Part shown: positions 1-8,790 of the stretch, piece after piece | Position numbering within the stretch: the stretch's first letter is position 1 | How the letters are laid out: every line of letters starts with the position of its first letter | Origin: Glaciecola sp038744645 | GTDB taxonomy: Bacteria > Pseudomonadota > Gammaproteobacteria > Enterobacterales > Alteromonadaceae | Direction: 5' to 3' | DNA: 33,435 nt | Assembly (NCBI GenBank): GCA_038744645.1 | Contig: JBCDMA010000005.1 | Coordinates: forward strand, 1 to 33,435 | Position numbers and translations under genes: made by a program | The notes under the pieces: model-generated | The model's database searches: none | What the model saw: only the letters and a program-made list of their open reading frames with translations | Told to the model about the DNA's origin: nothing

Positions 1-1341
1 ACCCTCACGCCAAACAACGTTTCCAGCCACTACCGTTAAATCTACCGGACCGTTTATACCTACTTTGATAGGCAAAAGTGCTGGATCGTGAAGGGTTGCC
101 GCAAACTCTACACGCTTTCTATTTACTGCAAAAAAGTCAGCCGCACCGCCAACAGTGATATGACCAAGCTCAGGTCGACCTAGTAGGGTTGCACCACCGC
201 GCGTAGCAAAATCTAAGAAAGAATAAGGGGAAGGTAAAGGGTAATTAAAACCCCTAGCACCTAAGCACTGCAAAAGATAAGCAAGTCTAATGCATTCCAA
301 CAAATTCGAATTATCATTAGACGCTTGGCCATCAACGCCAAGTCCAATAGGTACGTCATAATGACTGGCAGCAGCTAAATCTGTGAGCCCATCGCCGACC
401 AAGCACATCGCAGCAGGGCAATGGGATAATCCCGTATTTGTTTCACCCATGAGTTTGAGTTCAGATTCACTCATCTCCCAGCAATGAGCAAACCAGACAT
501 CAGCGCCAACAATATCGCGCTCAATACACCAGTCCAGTGAACGTTGCCCCCATCGCTTTGACATCAAAGCATTTTCACCTTCACATAGATGCGTGTGAAA
601 TCGTAGGTTTTTATCACGTGCCAGCGCAATACTGTCGAGAAATGTCTCTTCATAACAGTTGACTGGTTGACACGGCGCGATGACAAGTGAGTGCATTGAA
701 AACGGCGCTGGCTCGTGAAAGGCATCGAATATACGTTCGCAATCTATGATAAATGTGGATGTGGTCTCCAACATTTCGTCTGGTATCGTGCTTCCTTTAT
801 CTCGCGGCAGTGTATTTGTGCCCCGCCCGACAACCAATCGCATACCAATTTTCGATGCAGCTTCAAATTGCCTATCAACTAATCGACTACCTGCATGCCG
901 ATTGAAACAGTATTGATGATCAAAGGCAGTCGTACAGCCAGACTTGGCCAGCTCAGCAAGACTCACTAATGACGCGTGATATATGCAATCTTCATTTATC
1001 AAAGTGAACACTTGGTATATGCGATCTAGCCATTCAACTAAGCTGAGGCGAGACCAATCCAAGTTGATTTGGTTGCGAACTAAAGCTTGAAAAAAGTGAT
1101 GATGGGTATTAATCAAGCCTGGATAAACGATCAAATCTTTGCCATCTATGACATCAACGTCGTTCGGACGCTCTTCCATTTGAGGACCAAGGTATTCAAT
1201 AACACCATTTCGACAAAGAAGATCTAGATCGTGTAGCACACGCGTGTTTTCATCGGAAGTCTTATTCTTATCTCCAGTCGCTGGGCCATCTCCTGTAACT
1301 AGAGAATGAACACCTTGCACTAACAGATTTCCGTTTCTCAT
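1..1341 (-). CDS. Amidohydrolase-superfamily deaminase (ATZ/TRZ type, 8-oxoguanine/guanine deaminase-like), 3' end outside window
   Basis: I translated this by hand from an ATG at 1341; the frame stays open for 447 codons to the window edge, so the last residues are missing. It has the full metal and catalytic set of the ATZ/TRZ amidohydrolases: a NTHHHFFQ segment near residues 78-85 (the HxH of strand 1), FHTHLCEGE (third His and catalytic Glu), WFAHC, SHCPAAM, and GLGVDGQASND with the metal-binding Asp. Members deaminate purines, pyrimidines or triazines in the cytoplasm. The sequence after HHH and the SHCP motif look most like 8-oxoguanine/guanine deaminases and hydroxydechloroatrazine ethylaminohydrolases, but the substrate cannot be read from the sequence. 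It lies 9 nt behind the oxygenase stop codon on the same strand, so co-transcription is likely. The Shine-Dalgarno sequence is weak. Only a handful of residues should be missing relative to the usual family length. Confidence 0.9.
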   Translation of the reverse strand, partial: MRNGNLLVQGVHSLVTGDGPATGDKNKTSDENTRVLHDLDLLCRNGVIEYLGPQMEERPNDVDVIDGKDLIVYPGLINTHHHFFQALVRNQINLDWSRLSLVEWLDRIYQVFTLINEDCIYHASLVSLAELAKSGCTTAFDHQYCFNRHAGSRLVDRQFEAASKIGMRLVVGRGTNTLPRDKGSTIPDEMLETTSTFIIDCERIFDAFHEPAPFSMHSLVIAPCQPVNCYEETFLDSIALARDKNLRFHTHLCEGENALMSKRWGQRSLDWCIERDIVGADVWFAHCWEMSESELKLMGETNTGLSHCPAAMCLVGDGLTDLAAASHYDVPIGLGVDGQASNDNSNLLECIRLAYLLQCLGARGFNYPLPSPYSFLDFATRGGATLLGRPELGHITVGGAADFFAVNRKRVEFAATLHDPALLPIKVGINGPVDLTVVAGNVVWREG

Positions 1342-1350
1342 GGTTAATTC

Positions 1351-2247
1351 TTAAAGATTATGTGACTGTTCAAGTTTCCGGCGAATATGTTCACCAGCAG
1401 TAATGGCCTTGTAAGTTGAAGGGTGTTTTTCATCAATGCACTGTGGTAATGCATCAACTAACGTCTCTGAATCCGGGTCGACAAAAAATGCGATTGAGTA
1501 TCGGTCAGGCCCATCAGTAATAGGTAATACCCGATGCTCAGTTGAACGGAAATGATTATTCGTCCAGTGCTGCATTAAGTCGCCGGTATTGATCAAAACC
1601 GTATCAGGTATACAAGGTACGGGCTGCCAATCACCATTGCTATCTCTCACCTCAAGCCCACTGACATCACTTTGAAAAAGCAACGTCAAGATGCCATAGT
1701 CTGTGTGGGCGCCCGCACCTATCTGATTTTCAATGCGTGGACCTTTACTTTGAGGATAATAGAGCAATCTTAGAGCAACGTTTTCTCCGCTAACCGTATC
1801 TTCGAAATAGCCCTCAGGTAAATCGAATGCTTCGGCGAAGACACCGAGAATACGCATTGCCGAAGTCATGCATTCAGCATAAAAGTTTGCTGTTGCAGAT
1901 CGAAATGCTTTAGAAGGAAAACGGCTTTCGTCAATATTTGACTGTGGATTTAGTCGCATCGTAAAGGTTTGTTTCAAATCGCCGGGTAAACCGGGATTTA
2001 GGCTTTCCATCGCAAGGCCTTGGTAACCGAAATTCTCTTGGGCATTGCGATACAGGAAACGACGTTTAAACTGCTCATCCTGTTCAAAGAATGCTCGGCT
2101 TGCTGCAAACGCAGCCTTAATAGTGCTTAGCTGCACCCCGGCATTGCGCAATGCCATGAATCCTGTTTCATGCAGTGCTTTTGACACTTCATTTATTAGC
2201 GTCTTTTTCGGCCGGCCAGGAGAAAAATCGATAATAGGTATGTACAT
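1351..2247 (-). CDS. Isopenicillin N synthase-like Fe(II)/2-oxoglutarate-dependent oxygenase
   Basis: A 298-aa cytosolic non-haem iron oxygenase. From the start chosen here, the double-stranded beta-helix carries the facial triad H181-x-D183 (in AHTDYG) and H238 (in EHRVL), followed by R249-x-S251 (RYSIAFF), which binds the 2-oxoglutarate carboxylate. The N-terminus (IPIIDFS, then HETGFMALRN) is the DIOX_N type shared with isopenicillin N synthase, ACC oxidase and bacterial members of unknown substrate. An in-frame extension to 2313 exists, but its 22 extra residues are unlike the family, and MYIPIIDFS is the usual first strand. It is the upstream gene of a two-gene unit with the deaminase 9 nt away, which suggests oxidation and deamination of the same heterocycle. 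Pyrimidine or purine catabolism is an inference; the reaction itself is unknown. Confidence 0.9.
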   Translation of the reverse strand: MYIPIIDFSPGRPKKTLINEVSKALHETGFMALRNAGVQLSTIKAAFAASRAFFEQDEQFKRRFLYRNAQENFGYQGLAMESLNPGLPGDLKQTFTMRLNPQSNIDESRFPSKAFRSATANFYAECMTSAMRILGVFAEAFDLPEGYFEDTVSGENVALRLLYYPQSKGPRIENQIGAGAHTDYGILTLLFQSDVSGLEVRDSNGDWQPVPCIPDTVLINTGDLMQHWTNNHFRSTEHRVLPITDGPDRYSIAFFVDPDSETLVDALPQCIDEKHPSTYKAITAGEHIRRKLEQSHNL

Positions 2248-2603
2248 CTTCACAATTCCAATAATAAAAACGCAAGGCGCGTAACAATCATCCATGTTAT
2301 GTAGGTTTAACACGGTTGTTTCTGTTGCGGTGCTATTGAAGCGGCGTTTTTAAAACAGTGTTTTTATAGCAGCGTGAGCTGAGCGTGGCCTGACTGTTTA
2401 TAAACAACACTTTAAATCATTAAATAACGCAATGCCATACAATCGGCTCTATAACTGCTTATTTTATAGTCCGCCCGCAGTGAATGCCCTATGAAGCTAT
2501 TATCAAACCGCCGAGGTGAGTATTAGATCAAGGAAGCGTGTATTAAACCAAAACGACACAACGGAGTAATTAATACCTGTGTTCACCAACAGTGCTGAAA
2601 TCG
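2248..2603. other. Divergent intergenic region (356 bp)
   Basis: A non-coding gap between the divergent oxygenase and DUF429 genes. It is AT-rich and must hold promoters for both directions. I see no convincing sigma-70 box pair, strong dyad or RNA gene. Short ORFs here lack ribosome binding sites and recognisable protein sequence. Confidence 0.5.
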
Positions 2604-3470
2604 ATGTTTGATCAATATATTGGTATCGACTGGTCCGGTGCTTTATCACCCATTCGCAGCGACAAGATAGCAGTCGCGACTTGTGCTCGTACCTCATCAA
2701 GCCATCCTATTGCTGACGACCGCTCTCTATCGAGGACAGATGTTTTCAATCATATTTTGGATTTGGCAACAACCGATCGCCGCACGTTAGTTGGCATTGA
2801 TTGTAATCTTGGGTATTGCTATGCCGTTGGCAAACATCAGTTTGGTTCGCAGGCCGATTACCTCAAGTTATGGGAGGCGGTTGAAACAGCCTGCGATAAT
2901 CAAGCTAACTTCTTTGCTGGTCCTTTTTGGCAAGTGGAAGAAAACGCTGGCTATTTCTGGACAAAGGGCAAACAACCATCATGGTTTGATCTACAAACTT
3001 TACGAAGAAAAACCGAAGCGTGCGCGGCTGAACGAGGTCTTGGTATCCCAGAAAGTCCTTTTAAACTCATCGGTGCAAAACAAGTCGGCAAGGGTGGTCT
3101 GGCTGGTATGCGGATGGCGCTTAAACTAAAACAAACGCTAGGTGAACAGATTACATTTTGGCCATTTGAAGACGTCAACGCTGAAAAAACAAAAATTGTC
3201 GTCACCGAAATCTATCCTAGGCTCTTCATAAGATATGCAGGTTTTGGAAACGCTAAAATCAGAGATGCGGAACAACTTAATACCATTCTCCAGCACTATC
3301 AACTCAATCCTTTCGGGCGGTTGATGAAGCTTAGCGACCATTTAACCGATGCAATCATTGCAAGCGCTGGCTTGCGCTGGTTTTGTCAACAACGCGACAT
3401 GTTTACTCGGGAAAAACTGCCTGCAGATGCAGTTCAATTTGAGGGATGGATATTTGGTGTAGAGCCTTAA
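2604..3470 (+). CDS. DUF429 family protein (predicted RNase H-fold nuclease)
   Basis: A soluble protein of 288 aa. It opens with QYIGIDWSGA, the first beta-strand of DUF429, in which the Asp lies in an RNase H-like fold. A second acidic motif, LVGIDCNLGYCYAVG, follows near residue 65, and a conserved late segment, LSDHLTDAIIASAGLRW, carries the DALIAA-like Asp near residues 248-264. The family is predicted to contain nucleases, but no function is established for this type. The frame is open back to a GTG at 2592. I prefer the ATG at 2604 because it sits directly before the conserved strand; neither start has a clear Shine-Dalgarno sequence. It is convergent with the small membrane protein gene and seems to be monocistronic. 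Confidence 0.8.
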   Translation: MFDQYIGIDWSGALSPIRSDKIAVATCARTSSSHPIADDRSLSRTDVFNHILDLATTDRRTLVGIDCNLGYCYAVGKHQFGSQADYLKLWEAVETACDNQANFFAGPFWQVEENAGYFWTKGKQPSWFDLQTLRRKTEACAAERGLGIPESPFKLIGAKQVGKGGLAGMRMALKLKQTLGEQITFWPFEDVNAEKTKIVVTEIYPRLFIRYAGFGNAKIRDAEQLNTILQHYQLNPFGRLMKLSDHLTDAIIASAGLRWFCQQRDMFTREKLPADAVQFEGWIFGVEP

Positions 3471-3481
3471 ATTAGCTGGGG

Positions 3482-3922
3482 TCAAAATCCAAGCGATTGC
3501 ACGATAGTTGTTGAAAACCCCGCCAGTAACACTGACCAAAACACTGCACTTAACAACATGTAGGTATAGATTTTATGCGTTGAACCGCCGACTGTATTTA
3601 CTAGTAAGGCACCAAAGACAGGCGAAAACAACACTGGGGTAAGAAAGGAAATGCCAAAGATGCCGTATTTTCGCCAAAACACAACGAATCGCCTGTTGCC
3701 TTTAGTAAAGAGCTTTTTCTTTCGTTTGAAAAATCGACTGAGAAATGCTCTAAAACGTGGGCCGAATGATGAAATGGCAATGACAGTCGTCATCATCCCT
3801 AACGTGGTCATGATCGCTGTCTCAATAAGGTGAAGACCCAGCGGAGGGCCCAATGCTGGCCCACCAAGAAATTTCACCATGCTGATTAAGAATACTGAGA
3901 AATGAGGGCCAAACTCTTCCAC
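3482..3922 (-). CDS. Small integral membrane protein, possibly small multidrug export-like
   Basis: 146 aa with an N-terminal stretch that may be a helix near residues 6-20, a glycine/proline-rich segment (LGGPALGPPLG), a helix near 30-52, a basic cytoplasmic loop (RFFKRKKK) and two further helices near 85-145. The arrangement of GISFLTPVLFSPVFGALLV after a basic loop recalls the Sm_multidrug_ex (PF06695) or SNARE-associated/DedA-type small membrane proteins. That is resemblance only, and no transport residue can be named. It converges with the DUF429 gene, 11 nt between stop codons. Function unknown; I am confident it is a membrane protein and a real gene. Confidence 0.65.
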   Translation of the reverse strand: MEEFGPHFSVFLISMVKFLGGPALGPPLGLHLIETAIMTTLGMMTTVIAISSFGPRFRAFLSRFFKRKKKLFTKGNRRFVVFWRKYGIFGISFLTPVLFSPVFGALLVNTVGGSTHKIYTYMLLSAVFWSVLLAGFSTTIVQSLGF

Positions 3923-4223
3923 CTACAGACTCACCGATCATTGCTTTTATTACAACCTACTCCCTTGTTATCCGCTGCGCAACTCTTTTGAGGGTAAGGT
4001 CGGTTCTCATGTTTTCATTGCAGAGTAGTAATCGCCAATTTGCTTTGAATGATGCTGTATGGATATTTCATATACGGGACAGAACTATGTAAATCGGTTT
4101 AATTGGGCTATTGTGCTTAGCGAAGGCTCCGAATACTGCGGGTCAGTTCAAAACAGTTTATGTAAAAAAATGCCATTTTGTGAACTACGTTTTTTAATGA
4201 TCACAGAAGGTGGTTTATCTCCA
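3923..4223. other. Divergent intergenic region (301 bp)
   Basis: It separates the membrane-protein gene from the CobW-type gene. The CobW frame is open back to 4059, but the extra 55 residues do not resemble the family. A good ribosome binding site (AGAAGGTGG at 4205-4213) supports the internal start at 4224. Metal-dependent regulation (for example a Zur box) would be expected for a COG0523 gene; I did not find a convincing palindrome. Confidence 0.45.
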
Positions 4224-5291
4224 ATGACAGATGAAAAAGACATGATAAATGCAGTGCCTACCAATATCATTACAGGCTCACTCGGTGCAGGAAAAACCAC
4301 CTTAATCCAATCGTTATTGAAACAAAAACCGTCAAACCAAAGATGGGCCGTTTTGGTCAATGAATTTGGCGAAGTTGGCATCGACAATGCAATAATCGAT
4401 GGAGCAATGACTAGTCCAACCGAAAAAACCGGCATCTTTGTCAAAGAGGTACCCGGCGGTTGCATGTGCTGTACTTCAGGCTTGCCAATGCAAATCGCCT
4501 TGAATTTGCTTTTGCAAGAAGCAAAACCCGATCGTTTACTTATTGAACCTACTGGATTGGGGCATCCTACAGAAGTATTGGCCGCCCTATCTGCGCCTCA
4601 TTATCGATCTGTTTTAAAGTTACAGGCGACATTTACGTTGATTGATGCAGCCAAGCTGAGCTCAAAAAAGTGGGCCGAGCATCCAACTTTTCAAGAACAA
4701 ATACGCATAGCAGATGTGATAGTCAAGACGAAAACGCAAGCTTATACAACTGACGATGCAAAGCGCCTTAACAAATATCTAGATTCACTCAACGTAAAAC
4801 ACATACCTATTATTGACGCTTCATCTAAATCAATCTCAATGTCTGAGCTTGCGAAACCAAATGCATTCTTAATCGGACAGCAAAATTATCATAAGCATGC
4901 GCACGTTTCGCATGACCACGACCATCAGCATGATCGTCAACAAAGAAAAGACCGCACACTGGAGATTGAAACCCAGGTACTGGCACAACCCATTATTAAA
5001 ATAGCAAATCATGGCGAGGGCTTTTTTTCATTTGGGTGGATTTGTGCGCCAGACCGACATTTTGATGTCAAGGTTGCATCAAAGGTATTTGAATCTTTGG
5101 AAGTTGAGCGGTTAAAGGCTGTTTTGCTCACTGAAGATGGTGCCGCGAGTTTTAATTTGTCAGCAAATCAGTTGTCTATTGATCATTCCAATTATCGAAA
5201 CGATTCGCGCTTGGAATTTATATGTGCGTCCAAGCAAGAAGCCGATCACGCATGTCAAATCATCGAAAAGGGTTTGACCTTATATACATAG
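4224..5291 (+). CDS. COG0523/CobW-family GTPase, putative metal chaperone with altered G4 motif
   Basis: 355 aa. G3E-family P-loop GTPases load metals, often zinc, into client proteins or supply cobalt for cobalamin. Visible motifs: Walker A GSLGAGKTT (residues 18-26); the metal-binding CxCC in GGCMCCTSG (C80, C82, C83); the Walker B/G3-like EPTGLGHP (108-115); a histidine-rich linker with alternating His and Asp (about 223-236); then a CobW_C domain. The guanine-specificity motif, NKxD or TKTD in relatives such as E. coli YjiA, reads TKTQ at 169-172, so the Asp that contacts guanine is Gln. The start at 4224 has AAGGTGG 10 nt upstream. The gene stands alone, and no dedicated client is next to it. 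YjiA/YeiR/ZagA subgroup membership cannot be settled by eye. Confidence 0.88.
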   Translation: MTDEKDMINAVPTNIITGSLGAGKTTLIQSLLKQKPSNQRWAVLVNEFGEVGIDNAIIDGAMTSPTEKTGIFVKEVPGGCMCCTSGLPMQIALNLLLQEAKPDRLLIEPTGLGHPTEVLAALSAPHYRSVLKLQATFTLIDAAKLSSKKWAEHPTFQEQIRIADVIVKTKTQAYTTDDAKRLNKYLDSLNVKHIPIIDASSKSISMSELAKPNAFLIGQQNYHKHAHVSHDHDHQHDRQQRKDRTLEIETQVLAQPIIKIANHGEGFFSFGWICAPDRHFDVKVASKVFESLEVERLKAVLLTEDGAASFNLSANQLSIDHSNYRNDSRLEFICASKQEADHACQIIEKGLTLYT

Positions 5292-5423
5292 AAGGCTGTT
5301 GCATATAAGGCATGCTATTCATTATCCCTTTCTTATCCAGAATTAGCGTAACGTCAAAGTTTGTAACCCAAAATTCGAATTGAATCGTATTTTTCTATGT
5401 ATCAAGTCATGAGGAATACAAAC

Positions 5424-5588
5424 ATGGTCAAGAATATAGTTATTATGCTTTTGGTTGCTGCTGTTTTAGTCAGTTTGGTTTTCACCGCAGGACAGCTTGT
5501 ATTACAGGGCTCCACCGCCTTAGCTTTAGTGCCAGTGGTGGCGGCGTTAACGGCGATATTCTTCTACATCCGTAGAATTGCAAATTAA
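5424..5588 (+). CDS. Small two-helix membrane protein (54 aa)
   Basis: Two hydrophobic segments (about residues 3-23 and 30-48) joined by a short loop, ending in a basic YIRRIAN tail. This looks like a small inner-membrane protein with the C-terminus inside. The frame opens at 5397, but the ATG at 5424 has GAGGA at 5411-5415, 8 nt upstream, so I use that start. It follows the CobW-type gene by 132 nt on the same strand and may be separately transcribed. I do not recognise a family. It could be a stress-induced small membrane peptide; no function can be assigned. Confidence 0.6.
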   Translation: MVKNIVIMLLVAAVLVSLVFTAGQLVLQGSTALALVPVVAALTAIFFYIRRIAN

Positions 5589-5779
5589 ATCAAGAATCGT
5601 ATTTTGGTGAGAATGTTTGTCTAAGTTTCTTACCCATTTAAATTTCTAAAAAGCTGCTATCAGGTTTTGTTGCACTGATTCAGCTTTCTCAGCAACTTTA
5701 TGTATTTCATTAGTAGGTGTTGAAGAGTGCACTTGCTTCGGCAAGATCAAGAACGCGTGGTCTTTTGATAATGGGTGTG

Positions 5780-5808
5780 CCATGAAAGCACTCACTGTGC
5801 TTTCATGG
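5780..5808 (-). terminator. Perfect 12-bp hairpin downstream of the exported protein gene
   Basis: CCATGAAAGCAC, a 5-nt loop, then GTGCTTTCATGG: a fully paired 12-bp stem starting 22 nt beyond the stop codon of the minus-strand gene at 5831. No T-tract follows on either strand, so it may be a weak intrinsic terminator, a 3'-end stabiliser or a protein-binding dyad. The hairpin is seen; its role is inferred. Confidence 0.6.
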
Positions 5809-5830
5809 TCAGTGTCTCTAGCGGTAAATA

Positions 5831-6247
5831 CTAGTTGATTTGGTCTGCGTTGTTTATAGCGGCTTTAGCGACCGCTTCCTCAACAATTTCTAGAGAAGAC
5901 GTTTGCTCGTGTTTACCTAGACCCACGTCTTTTCTTACATAATACACTGCATCTGCATCAGCGTTGATTGATAATACAGGCAGGTTTTCGCTGCGAGAAA
6001 GAAGCGTGTACTCGCCTGGGTCAACTACCATTTTTACGTAGCTGTCTTTCATCATAACGCCTTGGAATTGGTTATCAAATTCTAACGCGATACCTTGTGG
6101 CTGAGCATTAACTTCATCTTGATATACAAAGATGACAGCTTTACCTGCTTGGCTGGAAAAATCTGTTGGCGCTGCACTTGCAATTTGTGTCGAAATAGCA
6201 GTGGCCATTACAGTTGCTGCAAATGCAATTTTTTTAAGGTGTTTCAT
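5831..6247 (-). CDS. Exported small protein, DUF2846-like
   Basis: 138 aa with a clear Sec signal peptide: basic MKHLKK, a hydrophobic core, and cleavage near ASA-A at about residue 25. The mature part is a short beta-rich domain (AVIFVYQDE, YVKMVVDPGEYTLLSRSE, VYYVRKDVG). It recalls the DUF2846 pattern in which a short domain ends in a PGEYTL/PGxHxL strand followed by a tyrosine-rich strand. Its place is the periplasm or envelope; no catalytic residues are visible. The ribosome binding site AGGAGA lies about 6 nt before the ATG. It is divergent from the phosphoesterase gene across a long gap and followed by a strong hairpin, so it is probably monocistronic. Confidence 0.75.
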   Translation of the reverse strand: MKHLKKIAFAATVMATAISTQIASAAPTDFSSQAGKAVIFVYQDEVNAQPQGIALEFDNQFQGVMMKDSYVKMVVDPGEYTLLSRSENLPVLSINADADAVYYVRKDVGLGKHEQTSSLEIVEEAVAKAAINNADQIN

Positions 6248-6752
6248 TATCTTCTCCTGATGTAGCGGTGATTTTGTTTAATACGTTAGTCGTATATTTT
6301 TACATTGCTTTCCATTCTTTGGACCGTAGTGCACTTGAATAAATTTCAAAAATAGCTGTTATTCAGGAAAAGTGAACTGATCTTAGGATGGTTAAGCATT
6401 CGCCAAGAGAGTGAAATAATTTTATTATAAACATATACATAAGTTGTATTTTTTTTCATCTATGCAAATGCGATTTATGCATTCGCGTTATATTAAACTT
6501 TTTTAATCTTTAATTCGTTTAAAATGGACCATGTCAGAATTTCCGTTTATTTATTTCTTTATAACTATTAGATCTATCTAGCTCCTTGCGTTATTTCAAT
6601 TTTAGTATCTTGATTAAAACCATTCATACTTGGTGATGCATCACTCACAGTTTTTACCGATTGAGTACCATCCTTATTTTTGCAACTGACGTAAATCTTT
6701 AATAAACAAAATCTACACTGATCCTACACTCTTGTTGGAACGACAACTCAAT
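6248..6752. other. Long AT-rich divergent intergenic region (505 bp)
   Basis: It lies between two divergent exported-protein genes and is strongly AT-rich, with T runs around 6450-6510. No ORF with a plausible ribosome binding site is visible. The length and composition would suit regulator binding or a small RNA, but I can point to no specific RNA gene or strong dyad. Confidence 0.4.
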
Positions 6753-8762
6753 ATGAAACATTCAAATTACGCGTTGATCATCGCTGTTTTATTTATTGGT
6801 GCCTGCAAAACGACTGTTGAGCTGGACTGGAATGGGGAGGTCGATACAGCTCCTTATTTTGCTGAAATAGATGTAGTAAAAGATGGTCAAACGGTGCAGA
6901 CAGATACCATCAGCGGTAAAGTGTTCAACGACGCAAATAGAAATGGAAAACCTGATCCAAATGAAGCCGGCATAGCTAATGTCGCCATCTCAAACGGTCT
7001 TGATGTAGTAAGAACAAATGTTTCTGGCGAATACACCATCGAAGTGCGGCCTGACATGAGCTTGTTTGTAGTTCAACCCAGCGGGTGGCAAGTACCCACA
7101 GACAGCAACTATACACCGCAGTTTGCGTATCAACACAAGCCCGAGGGCTCTCCGAAAGCACTCAGGTTCGGCGGACTACCGCCGACGGGGCCAATACCCA
7201 ATGCCGTCAACTTTCCGCTGAAACCTGCATCTCGTGGCGATTTCACTTGCGTGGTCTTAGGCGATATTCAAGCCTATGCCAATCAAGATATTAGTTATTT
7301 TAGGGACTCCACCATCGACGATTTGTTGGACAGAGACGAACAACCGGATTGTTTACTTCCCGTTGGTGATGTTATGGGTGATGATCTTGGATTGATCCCC
7401 CGTATGGCCAATGTATTAAGCGCGCTGAAGGCACCGCAATGGTGGACGCACGGCAATCACGATTTTGATTTCGATGCAGATTTTGACAAAGACAGCGCAG
7501 ATAGCTGGAGACACTTGTGGGGACCGGCATACTATGCATTTGAGCAAGGCAATGTCCTATTTATAGTACTGGATAACGTTATCTATCCATGTGGACCAGA
7601 AGATGCAACGCTAGAAGGTAGAGAGTATTGCCTTGACAGTGAAATGAAACATTACAATGCAAGAGTCACTGAGGACCAATTGCAATTTGTTGAACAGCTC
7701 ATCGAATCGGCAGATAAAGACAAAACCATAGTGTTTGTGCATCACATCCCCTTCCTTTCTTTTGTCGATCAATCAAGAGCTGCGCATCAGACAGATAATG
7801 TTAAAGACCTATATGCGTTGGTTGAAGGGCGCAATGCATTGTCGCTTTCCGGTCATACACATACGATTGAAAACCTAGCGCCGGGTGATACGTTTAAAGG
7901 CTGGCAAGATGTGTTGCAAATTGATGCGCTGCCATTTAGACATATTATCGCTGGTGCTGCGTCTGGTTCATGGTATCAAGGTGATTTTGACGTTCATGGT
8001 ACACCGATGGCATTGCAACGATTGGGCGGGCCAAAAGGTTGGTTGCATCTGGAATTCGATGCCAAAGGAGATTATGTTGAAACCTACTACGGTGCAAATC
8101 ACGGGCGCGAGAGAGTAGCCTGGCTATCCATTTCGACACCTGATTTCAGACACTGGTTTGAACAACTCATCGACTGGCGAACTACTTACGAATACGCCCG
8201 CGAAGAGATACCACCGCTTTCAATCAATGATTTACCCGATGTGAAGATCCTTACTCACAACGATTTAAAACAAGGCTCATTTCTGACAGCAAACGTTTGG
8301 AACGGCTCTTCTGAAACGGATGTGTCTGTAGTAATCAATAATTTGCCATCAGCAAAGATGAATCGAACGCAGCAAGCTAGAGGCGAAGGCGCAAAGATTG
8401 GCGCTGACTATGCAGATCCATTTGCAGCACAGCGTCAACTTTCAGTGGCTAGAACTGCTTTACAAAGCCGCTCAGGCGTTGATGGCAATCAGGGCTATCA
8501 AGTGTTCAAAGGAACGAAAATAGGCCCAGCGCCGCCGCAACCGCAAAGCGCCGTTGCAGATCGCAACATGCATTTGTGGAAGTATAAATTACCTTCAGAC
8601 TTACCCGTAGGAATGCATATCGCAACTGTCACCATCACGGACAGACACGGTAGAGTCTACGTAGACAGGCTCGGTTTTGAGGTGCGCGATAAAAGACCAA
8701 ACATGCGGTTTCGTCTAGATGTTTGGAAGTCTGTCGATAATGGGGCACCAGTAAACAGATGA
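6753..8762 (+). CDS. Lipoprotein calcineurin-like metallophosphoesterase with SdrD-like N-terminal domain
   Basis: 669 aa. A lipoprotein signal peptide ends in FIGAC with the lipidated Cys near residue 18. A Cna/SdrD B-type beta-sandwich follows (GKVFNDANRNGKPDPNEAG, about 56-100), then a calcineurin-like core, then a C-terminal beta-domain. This matches the MetallophosN / Metallophos / MetallophosC layout. Metal-site motifs: GDIQ (about 170-173), GDVMGDD (205-211), GNHD (234-237), VHH (329-331) and GHTH (367-370). The first motif is DxQ rather than the textbook DxH, as is common in this subfamily. It probably hydrolyses a phosphomonoester or diester at the cell surface or in the periplasm; the substrate is unknown. 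An upstream TTG at 6732 would add residues in front of the signal peptide, so the ATG at 6753 is preferred. Monocistronic, 28 nt from the convergent GGDEF gene. Confidence 0.88.
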   Translation: MKHSNYALIIAVLFIGACKTTVELDWNGEVDTAPYFAEIDVVKDGQTVQTDTISGKVFNDANRNGKPDPNEAGIANVAISNGLDVVRTNVSGEYTIEVRPDMSLFVVQPSGWQVPTDSNYTPQFAYQHKPEGSPKALRFGGLPPTGPIPNAVNFPLKPASRGDFTCVVLGDIQAYANQDISYFRDSTIDDLLDRDEQPDCLLPVGDVMGDDLGLIPRMANVLSALKAPQWWTHGNHDFDFDADFDKDSADSWRHLWGPAYYAFEQGNVLFIVLDNVIYPCGPEDATLEGREYCLDSEMKHYNARVTEDQLQFVEQLIESADKDKTIVFVHHIPFLSFVDQSRAAHQTDNVKDLYALVEGRNALSLSGHTHTIENLAPGDTFKGWQDVLQIDALPFRHIIAGAASGSWYQGDFDVHGTPMALQRLGGPKGWLHLEFDAKGDYVETYYGANHGRERVAWLSISTPDFRHWFEQLIDWRTTYEYAREEIPPLSINDLPDVKILTHNDLKQGSFLTANVWNGSSETDVSVVINNLPSAKMNRTQQARGEGAKIGADYADPFAAQRQLSVARTALQSRSGVDGNQGYQVFKGTKIGPAPPQPQSAVADRNMHLWKYKLPSDLPVGMHIATVTITDRHGRVYVDRLGFEVRDKRPNMRFRLDVWKSVDNGAPVNR

Positions 8763-8790
8763 TGATATAGCGGCCAGGCTGGAATAGCCT

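Noticed and set aside
2248..2313. N-terminal extension of the oxygenase to an ATG at 2313
   Set aside because: The extra residues do not resemble the family, and the first conserved strand starts right after the ATG at 2247.
4059..4223. N-terminal extension of the CobW-type protein
   Set aside because: 55 residues without family resemblance; a strong ribosome binding site supports the start at 4224.
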